NCBI GenBank assembly: GCA_030180135.1
Contig: CM058233.1
Location: forward strand, 25,205,615-25,269,614
Source of the DNA: Orychophragmus violaceus
Taxonomy: Eukaryota > Streptophyta > Magnoliopsida > Brassicales > Brassicaceae
Reading direction: 5' to 3'
DNA length: 64,000 bases
Part shown: positions 12,569 through 25,006 of the stretch, piece after piece
How positions within the stretch are numbered: the first letter of the stretch is position 1
How the letters are laid out: every line of letters starts with the position of its first letter
Made by a program: the position numbers and the translations under genes
Notes under the pieces: model-generated
The model's input: only the letters and a program-made list of their open reading frames with translations
The model's database searches: none
Told to the model about the DNA's origin: nothing

Positions 12569-13473
12569 CAGACACATCTAACTGCATCACTTGCTCAGCA
12601 GAATCTATCAGCCTCACATAGCAGATTGCGGGCTCGTCTTGCAGGTGTTCCAGCTCCATTATAGAGCTCAGTAAGGCTCTCTCCAGTGGTTCCTCAGCAT
12701 GTGACTTATGAAAGTATTCTGCAGCCAAATCACTGAGTGTGTCCACATAAAAGGTCTGTTCGTTGATGCTTGGTCTCTTCACCAGTTTGTCCATATCAAA
12801 GCTCATCTTCAGATCACCCGCATTCAGAATTATCTTACCTCTCTGGCAGTCAATCATCGCACCCGCAGTAGCCAAGAAAGGCCTACCCAAAATCAGTGGA
12901 TCCTTTGGTTCCTCTCCATACTGCAGAACCACAAAATCAGTAGGAATCACACATTGGCCAATCATTATATGCACATCTTCCAATACTCCTTCAGGAATTC
13001 TTATTGTTCTGCTGCTAAAACTAGTGAGATCCTAGTGGGCAGGAAGTTAGTCATCCCAAGTCTCTTAGCAACAGAGAAGGGCATAAGGTTCACACTAGAA
13101 CCAAGATCACATAGAGATCTCTCAAATCTTTCCCTGTAGATAGCACAATCTAACACAAAGCTTCCTGGATCTTTCAACTTCTCAGGAATTCTGCCCTGAA
13201 TCACTGCACTACATACCTCTGTGATCATCATCACACTCTCCTCATCAGACCATTTACCAGCAAGTAAGTCCTTAAGACATCTCTTCATCACAGGAGTAGT
13301 CTCCATAGAGTCAATCAAAGGCACTTCAATCTTCACCTTTTTAATGATCTCCTTGCATTTGGCATACTGCTTATTGTTCTTAGCCTTCCTAGGGTTCTTA
13401 GGAAAAGGTACCTTAGGCTTGTAGACCCTTTCATTCGACTTCTTCAGCTTTTCTGCATCTGAGCTCTCTGCAG

Positions 13474-13620
13474 TCGCCTTGCGTCGATCGTTGCTAGTGT
13501 TGCATCGATTTTTGCTGGGCGACTGTGTTACGACCTCTGCGTCGAGCTCGGGCTTATCATCCTTGTTTTCGCTTTGCATCGACCGTTGCTTAGGTTTGTC
13601 GATCGATGCATTGCGAATTC
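13474..13620. promoter_or_regulatory. Two hairpin modules in the Gyp-B gag linker
   Basis: The first has cores 13485/13506 (21 bp) and arms CAGTCGCC and GGCGACTG, perfectly complementary. The second has cores 13580/13600 (20 bp) with TTTTCGC and GCGAATT flanks. Both are in frame. Confidence 0.65.
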
Positions 13621-15002
13621 CACGGATCTCATCTTCCATTTCTTTAATCTCCACGATTTCTTCGACACTCAACTGCTTTTTCTGGGCAGGAAACAGCTCC
13701 TTACCACTTCTCAATGTCACTGCATTGCATTGATACTTAGGATTAGCATCAGTCCGTACCGGAAGAGATCCATCTGGCCTCTGAACATATCCAGCAGTCC
13801 TCGCAAACTTAGTATCAAGCTCCTTCATATGTGTGCTCAAGGATTCAAACTTCTGATTCAGATCTTCATACACAGCACCTAACTTCTTGTCGAAGTCTAC
13901 AGCATTCTTAGTCTGACCTTTTAGCAACTGCTCCATCATGGCTTCCATCTTGCTCTCATGAGAATTAGCAGCAGGAGGTGCCTGATATGAGGATGATCCA
14001 TAAGTCCTCTGATTACCTTGCTGAAAAGGTTTCTGAAAACCAGCATTCTGTCCAAATCCTGAAGAGTTTTGATTGCTTGTGAAAGCACTCTTCTGTCCAC
14101 CATTGAAGAACCTATTACCTTGCTGATTACCAAACCTATTCCCTTGGAATCTAGAGCCACCAATGTAGTTCACATCCTCTTCCTGATTGTCTTCTTCAGC
14201 TCCAAATACCTCAACATCTTGAGCAAAATGGACAGCTTTCTTCCCAGCCAACAAATTACAAACAATATCCAACTTACTCCTGATATCAGCTATCTCCAGA
14301 TTATCTATCTTCCCACCAGACTCCTTCCTTCTCCTATCAGCAGTCTTGCAGCTATTACTGCTCACCAAGTTATCTATCAATTGCTTAGCTTGCTCAGGAG
14401 TCCTTGTGTTGAAATTTCCATTGCTGGAATTATCCAACGCAGTCTGGTAAGGGAGATCTATACCTCTAAAGAAAATACCCAGCAATGTCACTTCAGTGAA
14501 TCCATGATGAGGACAGTCTCGTTGGTACTTCTTGAACCTCATCCAAGCAGCTTTAAGAGGCTCTATAGGACCTTGGAAGAAAGTGAGAATGTCTTGTCTC
14601 GACTAATCAGAGGGAGCATCATCGCAAAAGTGTCTCAGAAACTCACTCTTCACAGCATCCCAAGTAGTAAACTTCCCAGGTGGAAGTTGTTTCAGCCAGG
14701 CTGCAGCATCTCCAGCGAGAGAGTAGGGGACGAGTTTGAGGAACAGATAGTCATAGTTCACTCCATCATACTTCATCCCAGTGACTATGTCCTCAAACTC
14801 ATCAATATGATCCATTGGCTGCTCAGTCAGAAACCGATGGAAAGCATTCTGCCTCAGAATAGAGTAGTAGATGGTCTTGATCTCGAAGTCATTCCTCTCA
14901 AAACCATGAGGTACAAGTGATGACCGGTTAGCATGAAACTCATCCGGACGGTTATAGTCAGCAAGAGTCCTCTCAGCATGAATAACCATCTGCCTCTGAC
15001 AT

Positions 15003-15090
15003 TGGCCTTGTCCTTGGCCTTATCCTTGGCCTTGTCCTTGGCCTTGTCCTTGGCCTTGTCCTTGGCCTTGTCCTTGGCCTTGTTCTTGTC
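15003..15090 (-). repeat. Tandem 12-bp repeat encoding Gln-Gly in Gyp-B gag
   Basis: About seven copies of CCTTGTCCTTGG-type sequence on the plus strand encode alternating Gln-Gly on the minus strand. One unit carries TTATCC, which makes a stop (Gln to stop) in the gag frame. Gyp-A has no equivalent expansion. Confidence 0.85.
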
Positions 15091-15358
15091 GCGGTTCAGG
15101 CTCATGTTCAGGGATCACATTCCCTTCAGCATCAATCCTTTGCCCAGCAGCATTATACGTATTGTTTTGTCGGTCCCTTAGGGTACCTTGAGCATCAGGT
15201 ATCAAAATCAAGCGCTCTTGTACCATCTTTGCTCGTCGACTTTTCCTGTTAGTTCTCTCTAGTCTAGCAAGCTCTTCAAGTATGAGATTAACGAGATTCG
15301 AGTTCGGATTACTTCTGGTATCACGCGTCTGCATAAACCATATGTAATCGCAGCGCAA

Positions 15359-15551
15359 CGATCGATGCTAGGATGCAACGATCGATTTAACTCAATTCGC
15401 CTTGCAACGATTGATTCAAAGTTATGCAACGATCGATGCTAAGCGAATATCAGACCTGCGACAGAGAAAAACAGAGAAATTAGTAACCAAAAATAAAAAA
15501 CAAAAATCCTAATCTAAACCCTAAGTTCAAATCTATCGAAGACTCAAAAGA
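15359..15551 (-). other. Gyp-B leader
   Basis: This is the stretch between PBS and gag. It holds four CGATCG/CGATTG cores (15359, 15379, about 15411 and 15433). The right-hand pair lies between arms ATTCGCCTTGC and GCTAAGCGAAT. Confidence 0.6.
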
Positions 15552-15570
15552 GTCCCCGACAACGGCGCCA
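15552..15570 (-). other. Gyp-B primer binding site (tRNA-Asp type)
   Basis: The minus strand reads TGGCGCCGTTGTCGGGGAC, identical to Gyp-A, just inside the 5' LTR. Confidence 0.85.
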
Positions 15571-15576
15571 AAAACT

Positions 15577-16336
15577 TGATAGGGTCTAAGTTTTAATCAT
15601 ATTCTACTGCAAGTGCACATTTAATGCAATTATAGTATAAAAGTTATCGAATCCCACAGAGACTCTCGACCGATAGATTTTAGAACCGTCAAGTTAAACT
15701 AGGAGAAAGTAATGAGAAAACTAAAAGCAAGCCGAAAAGTAAATCAGGTAACAGGATTGGTTTGAAAGCAATTAACTAAAAGCGCTAAGTCTAGGGAGTT
15801 CTCAGGAAACCAGACAAGCAGATCAGATAATCAGTCATGATCAAATTAGGCACGGTTCTAGAACTCAAACACGGATATAGAACTAACCAACTTTCGTTGT
15901 GAGAATTCTCTAAGTCTAATAGCAGAAATCCAAATTTATTTGCAATTCCTAACAGATTAAACTAGCCTTAAGTTCAGGTTCGATATGTTCACAATTCAAT
16001 TAAACCAAATTTCTTTGCGAGTAATTCAATTGCTCAACCTAAATAGTTCAGATTCTAAATCACACTTTCGTGTCAATTTAACAACCTAGAGTCTAGATTC
16101 TAAGTGATCAAGTTAGAAACTAGTGTTAAGCATAATTTAGATTGAAGAACAAATATGATATGAATCCTTAACTGAAATAAATAAATCTAGCAAGTCATGA
16201 AATCCCTAATGAGAATCCCTAAACCTAACTATGAATCTACTCAGACATAGATAATGAAAACATAATAGATTGCATAAAAGAGTAAGAAACAAAGGGGTTT
16301 GAAATCTTCTCCAAAAGCAGGAAGCAATACAGGTTC
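15577..16336 (-). repeat. Gyp-B 5' LTR, left part
   Basis: Homologous to the first part of 7590-8799. It stops at the Cop-A insertion after the 5-bp target ggttc (16332-16336) and resumes at 30888. Confidence 0.9.
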
Positions 16337-16829
16337 TGTTAGAACTCCTCGGATCTAGGGTTTGTTATATTGAAATTACCAACCTCGTTCTTACCTTGAA
16401 CTGGCAGCGGAATGATTGGTGACGAGATCAGTAAGCGACTCAGATGCTTCGCCTCTACCAGATACACACGCACACAAGCCTGGAAACCGGGATGCTAGTG
16501 CCAGATCTTTGGGATCTCTGAGTTTTGGTGTTTTCTGCTTTCTCTGTCAAGAAAAAGTTGACGGCTACTGATCCAGGTCGAAACTCTCTGGTTTTATTCA
16601 GACCTCGAATCATTCTTAATGGGCCAACTTGTTTAAGTCACAAATCGAAACGTCTGTTTCGAAAACCCGATCTGTGTCGACCGACACACATACTGTTTCG
16701 ATCGACACAACACCATTTGCTCGATATTAATGTGTATCCAATACACATTAACATGATCATTACCATAATGATCATTCCCATATTTTAAGCTTCCAGTTTG
16801 CTTAGGTGTGTGACCCTATATGATCATAT

Positions 16830-17512
16830 TGTTGGGAATGTCCTGAAATCTATTGTACTTGCTCTAAGTGAAAGTCGTATAGTCGAGATGAGACAATCAC
16901 ATAACACTAGGTAGTCATAACGCTTTGCTAGAAGCCACTTATGATCAATGAGTTGAGAACTCATTGCTAGTGTTACATGATCCTACAGGGTCACACACCT
17001 AAGCAAACTGGGCGTCATAGACGAGGTTGATCATTAATGTAATGATCCAATGAATGTATATTTGATATGCATTCGATATCAATGTTCTGGGGAGTGTCGA
17101 TCGTTGCAGTTAGTGCATCGATCGATGCACTCGCGGATTAATCAGATTAATTCGGTTTAATCGTTGGTTAATCCCGTTGCGGTTTAAGCTGACATATATA
17201 AGATATATGGTCGACCTAAACTCGTAACTAACCTAATTCACAGCCGCCAGAACACAAAAACAGACCTCTCTGGAGATTAGATCTCTGTAAGGCACTAGCA
17301 TCCCTGCGGTCCAGTTTGTGTGCGTGTGGATACCAGTAGAGGCGCAGCATTTGTGGCGCTTTGTGATCTCGATTATCTGCAAACACTTCCGCTGCATATT
17401 CATCAGGTAATCTCGAGATCTGATAGATTCAATTACATGAACCTTAGATCCTAGGCTCGGAATTCAGACTAGGGTTGCTAATCCTGATTAGAACTGCTAG
17501 AAATTCCTTTCA
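16830..17512 (+). repeat. Cop-B 5' LTR
   Basis: 683 bp. It contains GACATATATAAGATATATGG near 17191, a plausible TATA region, and a hairpin module with cores at 17098 and 17119 enclosed by GAGTG/CACTC. Confidence 0.95.
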
Positions 17513-17513
17513 G

Positions 17514-17525
17514 TGGTATCAGAGC
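17514..17525 (+). other. Cop-B primer binding site (tRNA-iMet)
   Basis: TGGTATCAGAGC lies one base after the LTR and is complementary to the 3' end of initiator tRNA-Met, the usual primer of plant Copia elements. Confidence 0.93.
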
Positions 17526-18559
17526 CTTAGGGTTCCATTGAATCAGTAGCATGATGATTAGATTAGTTGAATCTAGATCTTTGTATAATTGATACAAGCA
17601 TGCTAAAATTCGTTTTCCTGAAAACCTAGTTTAGGGTTCTGATCGAAAACGTTTAAGGGTTTTCTCGCATGGTGTCGATCGATGCCAATCCGGCATCGAT
17701 CGATGCAGGGCGAAAACCCGAATAAAATTTAGGGTTTTTCGCATGGTGTCGATCGATGCAGGGCGAGAACCCGAATAAACCTTAGTTTTCGCCTAGTGTC
17801 GATCGACACAAGCGTTGCATCGATCGACACAAACCTCGCGAGATTGATGAATCGATTCAATTGGATTGGACCGGTTATCGAGCTTGGTTAAAGATGGTCG
17901 AACACTGTGAATGGTTTAATGGCGATTGATTTGATAAGGTTGGCATCGACCGATGCTAACGTAGCATCGATCGACACTGACCGGTATTCAAAACAGGATC
18001 AATTGGATTGATCGGTCATCGCGGATTAATTATAAGAATTAAAACATAGTAAAACTGAACGTTTTAAAGGTTCCGTTCCTCAACCAAATATCAAGTGATA
18101 CTTGATGTCTTTCCAATCTTGTAAACTGTCAAGACCCATTTAGTTGTGTGATAGACTTGCAGTTCAAGATGTCCACAATTTCATGAGTAAGGCAGAGGTA
18201 ATCGTGTTGATGGACTTGCAGTGCAAGACATCGACAATTACATGACTGAAGAGATTGGTTTACTTGACTGGGCCATCAAAATCGTTTTGGGCTCAGAGAC
18301 ATCAGGTGGATTGGACATAAGATGTCGATCCACAACCAAGAGTTATATTGGATATAACTAGCAAGGTTGTTGCTTACCTAGATAGCTAAAGTTGAGTGAT
18401 AGCCAGTGGCTCACTTGAATTTAGTGAAGTATGGGTCTTGGATCATTATATTCATCTGAGGAAACATTGTTTGAATATAATTCGAGTTTTCTTAAAAGTT
18501 AAGACTTCTCATTTCTTGAACATCATAACTAAACCTTTTCTTTTCTATGATTCTCAGCC
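17526..18559 (+). other. Cop-B leader with hairpin modules
   Basis: A 1 kb untranslated leader. Modules have cores at 17676/17697, 17800/17821 and 17947/17968, plus a single palindrome near 17749. The first is enclosed by arms related to GTTTTC..CGC and GCGAAAAC. The rest of the leader shows no recognisable feature. Confidence 0.7.
17662..17720. promoter_or_regulatory. Hairpin module, Cop-B leader
   Basis: Cores 17676/17697. The inner stem GATGCC/GGCATC has a 5-base loop, and the outer arms are GTTTTCTCGC and GCGAAAAC. Confidence 0.65.
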
Positions 18560-21500
18560 ATGACTGCTACTCATAACAATTCTTTCTCCCTGCGATCCGT
18601 CCTTGAGAAGGACAAGTTAAATGGATCAAATTTTCTCGAATGGTATCGGAACTTGAGAATTGTTCTCAAGCAGGAGAAGCGGGACTATGTCCTTGAAAAT
18701 GTTCTCCCTGAAAAACCGAGAGCCAATGCTCCACATGCAGAAAGGAATGCTTGGGATAAGCATTCTAATGATGTGGTCGATGTGAATTGTCTCATGTTGG
18801 CTACCATGAACTCGGATTTGCAGAAGCAATACGAGAACGTGGAGTCGCCCGTGGAGATGATCACTAGCCTGAAAAGTATGTTTCAGGAGCAAGCACGAAC
18901 TGAGAGATACCAGACGGTTAAATCTCTCATTGAATGCAAGCTACCAAAGGACAGTCCAGTCAGTCCTCATGTCATTAAGATGATGGGTTATATAGATAAC
19001 CTGGGGAAGCTGGATTGTCCCATTAGCCAAGAGTTGGCTACTGACATCATTCTGCAGTCACTGCCGTCAAGTTATGATCAGTTTGTTATGAACTATAACA
19101 TGAACAACTTGACGAAGACGTTGACTGAACTGCACGGCATGCTCAAGACAGCTGAGCCTAATATCAAGAAGGGCACTCCTAATGTACTTATGGTACAAGG
19201 GGGTAAGAAGTTTAAGAAACTTGGCAAAGGTAAGGGAAAGGGCAAGGCAGTCCCGGTTGAGAACCAGGACACGCCGGCGCCAGCCCCAAAGCCCAAGCCG
19301 GGCCCATCTGAGACTGATAAGTGCCATTACTGTAAAGAGCTTGGGCATTGGAAGAGAAATTGCAACAAATTCTTGGAAGAGAAGAAGAAGAAGAAGACTT
19401 ACGAGACTTCTTCTTCAGGTATTTATGTTATAGAAGTAAATGTTACTACTTCTGGTTCTACTTCTTGGGTATTGGATACCGGCTGTGGTGCTCATATTTG
19501 TACAAATATGCAGGGCCTAAGCAACAGTAGGAAGTTGGAAAAGGGATAAGTGGACCTGCGCGTGGGGAATGGAGCAAGAGTTGCTGCATTAGCCGTAGGA
19601 ACATATAACTTGTCTTTACCTTCTGGCTTGGTTTTAAAGCTTAATAATTGCTACTATGTACCTGCTATAAGCAGAAATATTATTTCCATTCCTATTTTCG
19701 ATGTGGAAGGATATCAGTTTTCAATTAAGAATAAATGTTGTTCTTTTGATTACAATGATATATTTTATGGTAGCAGCCCATTAGAGAATGGGCTTTATGT
19801 TTTAAACCAAACTGCACCAATCTATAACATTAACACCAAGAGATTCAAATCAAATGACACGAATCAGACTTTTCTTTGGCATTGTCGTTTGGGCCACATA
19901 AACGAGAAACGGATTCAAAAGCTCCATAGTGATGGGCTTTTGGGCTCATTTGATTATGAATCATGTGAGAAATGTGAGTCTTGTTTACTAGGCAAAATGG
20001 CAAAGGCGCCTTTCAACAAACAAAATGAAAGGGCCAGTGACCTATTGGGCCTTATACATACAGATGTATGCGGCCCAATGAGCACAAGTGCTAGAGGAAA
20101 TTTTCGATACTTCATTACCTTCACTGATGATTTCAGCAGGTATGGCTATGTCTATTTAATGAGACATAAGTCGGAATCTTTTGAAAAGTTCAAAGAGTTC
20201 CAAAATGAAGTACAAAATCAACTAGGCAAAAGTATTAAGGCTCTTCGATCAGATCGTGGAGGAGAATACTTGAGCCAAGAATTCAGTGATCATTTGAGAG
20301 ATTGTGGAATTGTTTCACAACTCACTCCTCCTGGAACACCACAATGGAATGGCGTGTCTGAGAGGAGAAATCGGACTTTATTAGATATGGTTCGGTCAAT
20401 GATGAGTCTCTCAACTCTTCCATTATCCTTTTGGGGATACGCTCTAGAAACGTCTGCGTTTACACTTAATAGGGTTCCGTCAAAATCAGTTGCAAAGACA
20501 CCACATGAGATGTGGACTGGAAATGTTCCAAGTGTGTCTTTCCTGAAGATTTGGGGTTGTGAAGCTTATGTTAAGCGATTAATTACAGATAAGCTCGAAC
20601 CCAAATCAGACAAGTGCTACTTCGTTGGTTATCCTAAGGAAACCAAGGCATACTACTTTTACAACCAATCCGAGAACAAAGTGTTTGTTGCTCGGAACTG
20701 CGTTTTTCTTGAGAGAGAGTTTCTTTCCAAGAGAAACAGTGGGAGTAAAGTACAACTCGAAGAAGTTCGAGAACCGCAGGAAAATTCTCAACATGTAGAG
20801 GAAGAGCAACAGTTGGATCTACAAAGAGTTGTAGAACCCGCGCCTGTGGAGCCTGAAATTCGCCGATCCGAAAGGATCCGTCACGAACCCGAGAGATATG
20901 GATTTCTCGTAACCAATTGTCATGATTTGTTAATCATTGACTGTGACGAGCCAGCGAATTTCGAAGAAGCAATGATGAGCCCTGACTCCGCAAAGTGGCT
21001 GAAAGCCGCTGAATCCGAAATGGGATCCATGTCACAGAACCAAGTATGGACTTTGGTTGATTTACCCGATGGTGCAAGACCCATTGAGTGTAAATGGATT
21101 TTCAAGAAGAAAATTGATGTGGATGGAAATATTCAGATATATAAAGCAAGGCTAGTGGCAAAAGGTTTCAAACAAATTCATGGTATTGACTATGAAGAAA
21201 CCTATTCACCTGTCGCCATGCTTAAATCCATTCGGATTCTCCTAGCAACAGCTGCTCATTATGATTATGAGATCTGGCAGATGGACGTGAAAACAGCTTT
21301 CCTTAATGGAATTCTGGAAGAGGATGTGTACATGACACAACCCGAAGGTTTCATCAATCCAAATGCAGCTAGGAAAGTATGCAAACTTCATCGATCCATT
21401 TATGGATTGAAGCAAGCATCACGGAGTTGGAATCTTCGTTTTGATGAAGCAGTCAAAAAGTTTGATTTCATCAGAAGCGAAGAAGAACCATGTGTTTACA

Positions 21501-22522
21501 AGAAGACTAGTGGGAGCGCAGTTGCATTTCTCGTGTTGTATGTAGATGACATACTTCTTCTCGGAAATGACGTTCCGTTGTTACAGTCTGTTAAGACTTG
21601 GCTCGGAAGTTGTTTTTCAATGAAAGACATGGGAGAAGCCGCGTATATTCTTGGAATAAGAATCTATAGAGATAGATTAAACAAGTTGATTGGACTGTGT
21701 CAAGACACTTATATCGATAAAGTCTTGCACAGGTTCAGAATGCAAGATTCCAAGAAAGGCTTCATACCAATGTCTTATGGCATAAGTCTCAGCAAGAAGC
21801 AGTGTCCTGAGACACCTGCTGAGCGAGATCGCATGAGTCGGATTCCCTATGCCTCGGCGTTGGGATCCATCATGTATGCCATGCTTTGTACTCGTCCAGA
21901 TGTTGCTTGTGCTTTAAGCATGACGAGTAGATACCAATCGGATCCAGGTGAAAGTCACTGGACAGCAGTCAAGAATATTCTGAAGTATTTGAGAAATAAT
22001 AAGGATAAATTCTTGGTGTACGGAGGAAGTGATGAGCTGGTAGTAAGTGGTTACACAGACGCAAGTTTCCAGACAGACAAAGATGATTTCCGATCGCAAT
22101 CTGGTTACATCTTCTGCCTGAATGGCGGTGCAGTCAGCTGGAAGAGTTCCAAGCAGGACACTGTAGCAGATTCCACAACTGAAGCTGAGTACCTCGCTGC
22201 TTCTGAAGCGGCAAAGGAGGCTGCTTGGATCAAGAAGTTCATCACTGAACTTGGTGTGGTTCCTAGCATTTCTGAGCCAGTGGATTTGTATTGTGACAAC
22301 AATGGAGCCATTGCGCAAGCAAAGGAACCTAGGTCACACCATAAATCAAAACACATAGAAAGGCGATATCACCTTATCCGTGATATTGTGAATAGAGGAG
22401 ATGTGAAGATCAGCAGAGTCCCTACGGACGAGAATGTTGCTGATCCACTGACCAAGCCCCTCCCAAGGCCTAAGCATGAGTTTCATACAACTGCTGTAGG
22501 CATTAGATTTCTTAAGATATGA
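18560..22522 (+). pseudogene. Cop-B gag-pol, one in-frame stop
   Basis: The polyprotein supplies capsid, protease, integrase, RT and RNase H. Domains in order are gag (SLRSVLEKDKLNGSNFLEWY), zinc knuckle CHYCKELGHWKRNC, protease WVLDTGCGAHIC, integrase (WHCRLGH zinc site; catalytic Asp in HTDVCGPM and RSDRGGEYL, Glu in GVSERRN), RT (YVDDILLLGND) and RNase H (GYTDASF, STTEAEYLAASEAA). The only break seen is TAA at 19547-19549, just after protease, where Cop-C has CAA; a single C to T change explains it. Length is about 1320 codons, close to Cop-C. Confidence 0.93.
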
Positions 22523-23352
22523 TCTTGATTTCAGAGGGAGTTGTTTTTGTTTTAGTTATGACATGATGTTCACAAAGACATAATAGTTATGTTATTTTAA
22601 TGAAATTGTTTCAGCATTATTTAATTGTGTTAATTAAATATATATATTGTCCCAAAGTAATTTATGACATTTTTTTATAGGCCATCAAGTATGTGACTTG
22701 ATCATGAAACCCTATAAGCAATAAATGACATAAATTAAAATGGTCCCTGGTCGAGGTTGTTAACGTGGGACATTAACAACCACGTGAGACTAGTATGTGA
22801 GGTGACTGATGACCATGTTTCATGGAGTCATTAATAAGTGTATTAAAGTCAATCACATAGATATGTGTTAGAGAACACATGATCGGATTTGACCCGTTAA
22901 TGAGAACTCTACAAGATGTTATATGAGTGTCATAATAGTTTCTTATTACGACTAAAGAGAGTAGTCCTTAGACCTGAGTTCATCATGTCCTCTCTTATAT
23001 GGATTGGTTCGTCTTGACTTTGTCAAACGTCAGCCGTAACTGGTGATCATAAAGACACTGATTAGGCGTATCATGAAATATAAAAGAGACATGGATGGAA
23101 CAAGATGGGATTTGTACCTCCTATATAACAAGAGTTAAATATCTCTGGGCCTATCGAAGATTTGATACTGGAAATGCGTGGCCGCGCTCAAACGAGGTGA
23201 TTGTCAGTCGTTTGTTTTTCCATCAGTACAAATCGGGATTCGATAAACGTAATCTGGTTGAATAAGGATGACACAGTGCTTGCCTTATGCTAGATTGAGA
23301 TATAGCTACAAAGGGATTAAAGGAATAGATGATTCCAGTACAAGTGGGAGAT
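22523..23352 (+). other. Cop-B 3' non-coding region and polypurine tract
   Basis: No frame of note. It is clearly related to the 3' regions of Cop-A (24190-25006, opposite strand) and Cop-C (52375-53225), including a shared block with AACAAGA(T/C)GG near 23100. The PPT CAAGTGGGAGAT lies at 23341-23352. Confidence 0.75.
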
Positions 23353-24024
23353 TGTTGGGAATGTCCTGAAATCTATTGTACTTGCTCTAAGTGAAAGTCG
23401 TATAGTCGAGATGAGACAATCACATAACACTAGGTAGTCATAACGCTTTGCTAGAAGCCACTTATGATCAATGAGTTGCTAGTGTTATATGATCCTACAG
23501 GGTCACACACCTAAGCAAATTGGGCGTCATAGACGAGGTTGATCATTAATGTAATGATCCAATGAATGCATATTTGATATGCATTCGATATCAATGTTCT
23601 GGGGAGTGTCGATCGTTGCAGTTAGTGCATCGATCGATGCACTCGCGGATTAATCAGATTAATTCGGTTTAATCGTTGGTTAATCCCGTTGCGGTTTAAG
23701 CTGACATATATAAGATATATGGTCGACCTAAACTCGTAACTAACCTAATTCACAGCCGCCAGAACACAGAAACAGACCTCTCTGGAGATTAGATCTCTGT
23801 AAGGCACTAGCATCCCTGCGGTCCAGTTTGTGTGCGTGTGGATACCAGTAGAGGCGCAGCATTTGAGGCGCTTTGTGATCTCGATTATCTGCAAACACTT
23901 CCGCTGCATATTCATCAGGTAATCTCGAGATCTGATAGATTCAATTACATGAACCTTAGATCCTAGGCTCGGAATTCAGATTAGGGTTGCTAATCCTGAT
24001 TAGAACTGCTAGAAATTCCTTTCA
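23353..24024 (+). repeat. Cop-B 3' LTR
   Basis: 672 bp. It differs from the 5' LTR by an 11-bp deletion near 23477 and about six substitutions. Hairpin cores lie at 23610 and 23631. Confidence 0.95.
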
Positions 24025-24177
24025 CATATAATACTGGCAGTAAGTCTACAACTTACAGATTGCAAGAGGCTTCTAGCAAAACATTGCAACCGCCCAGTAT
24101 TATACGAATGTCTGATCTCGACGCACAACTATCATCAGGAGTGAGCACAAGTGTGATTTCAGGACACTATCCCAACA

Positions 24178-25006
24178 ATCTCCCACTTGTACTGGAATCA
24201 TCAATTCCTATAATCCTTTTGTCTCTATATCTCGATTTGGCATAAGGCAAGATTAGTGTCATCCTTATTAAGCCAACATCGTGTTTATCGAACTCCTGAT
24301 CTTATACTGAACAATACAAACAACTGAACTACAGTTCGTTTGAGTGCGGCCACACATTTTCTCAGTATCAAATCTTCGATAAGCCCTGAGATATTTGTCT
24401 CCCGTTATTCAGGAGGGACAAATCCCATCTCGTTTCATCCCTATTTCAACGCACACTTCATGATACACCTGAGCAGTGCCGTTATAGCCGCCAGTTACGG
24501 GTCGACGTTTGACAAGGTCAAGGTGTACCAATTCATATGCAAGAAAGCATGATGAACTCAGGTCTAAGGACTATACTCTATAGTCGTAATGAGAATCTCT
24601 TATGACACAGATATAACTATCTTGTAGACTTCTCATTAGCGGGTCATGTCCGATCATATGTTCACCAACATATATCTATGTGACTGACTGTGATACTCAT
24701 ATTGTTGACTCCATGAAACTTAGTCAACAGTCACCTCACAAGCTAGTCTCTCGTAGTTGTCAGTGTCCCATCTTGACAACCTCGACTAGGGACAAACATA
24801 ATTTAAGTCATGTATAACTTATAGGGTTTCATGATCAAGTCCTCAACTTGACGACCTATAATATGATATAAACTTACTTTGGTACCATTATTTAGATCAC
24901 AATAAATAATGCTGAAATCAAATTTCATTAAACATATCTAAAAGTATGTTTACAAGAGCGTCTTATTATAACTAAAATAAAACTAAAACTCCCACTAGAA
25001 TCAAGA
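24178..25006 (-). other. Cop-A polypurine tract and 3' non-coding region
   Basis: The complement of the PPT, ATCTCCCACTTG, abuts the LTR at 24179-24190. The rest is diverged but alignable with the Cop-B 3' region. No coding domain. Confidence 0.75.

Larger units (their letters stand above)
9648..12983 (-). pseudogene. Gyp-B pol: protease end, RT, RNase H, integrase core (broken)
   Basis: Pol copies element RNA into DNA and integrates it. One minus-strand frame from 12983 holds the LGRPFLATAGAMID block, RT with CIDYRKLNAATRKDHFPLPF, RMPFGLCNAPSTF and the catalytic FMDDF, then RNase H (FEVMCDASDYAV... HTDNSALKYLM), a zinc-finger region (SQCDACQRRGK) and the integrase core (GIDFMGPFP, SDGGSHF, ATPYHPQPSGHVK). 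In-frame stops lie at 11280-11282, 11178-11180 and 10545-10547. Integrase ends abruptly after LPLELEHK and runs into 3' non-coding sequence, so its C terminus is deleted. Linkers at about 12560-12520 and 10846-10757 carry hairpin modules read as HRSTQ and SIDAT. Confidence 0.9.
13001..15358 (-). pseudogene. Gyp-B gag and start of protease (broken)
   Basis: The minus-strand frame from 15358 begins MRCDYIWFMQTRD, passes a glutamine-glycine repeat, then the Athila gag core: ADYNRPDEFHANRSS, PMDHIDEFED, TTWDAVKSEFLRHF and CPHHGF. A glutamine/asparagine/glycine-rich tract follows, then a lysine-rich linker and the protease motif CDLGSSVNLMPFSVAKRLG. Stops lie at 15020-15022 and 14603-14605. A frameshift near 13010 separates it from pol, because expected residues (RIPEGVLEDVHIM) continue in the 12983 frame. 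Hairpin modules sit in the linker at 13620-13480. Confidence 0.88.
16830..24024 (+). mobile_element. Cop-B: Ty1/Copia LTR retrotransposon
   Basis: This 7.2 kb element is flanked by a perfect 5-bp duplication catat (16825-16829 and 24025-24029). It has LTRs TGTTGGG...TTTCA, a PBS matching initiator tRNA-Met, one gag-pol frame with a single stop, and the PPT CAAGTGGGAGAT. LTRs differ by about six substitutions and one 11-bp gap, near 0.9 percent, so it is younger than Cop-A, as its nested position requires. Confidence 0.95.
16337..24177 (-). repeat. Cop-A 3' LTR, split by Cop-B
   Basis: The two pieces 16337-16829 and 24030-24177 make 641 bp once Cop-B and one copy of catat are removed, the same length as 30242-30882. 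A hairpin module has cores at 16678 and 16699. Confidence 0.92.

Noticed and set aside
15003..15090. CRISPR-like direct repeats
   Set aside because: The repeat is a 12-bp codon repeat without spacers, in a plant retrotransposon gag.
22523..23352. Envelope-like gene after Cop-B pol
   Set aside because: No frame of useful length; the stretch aligns with the non-coding 3' regions of Cop-A and Cop-C.
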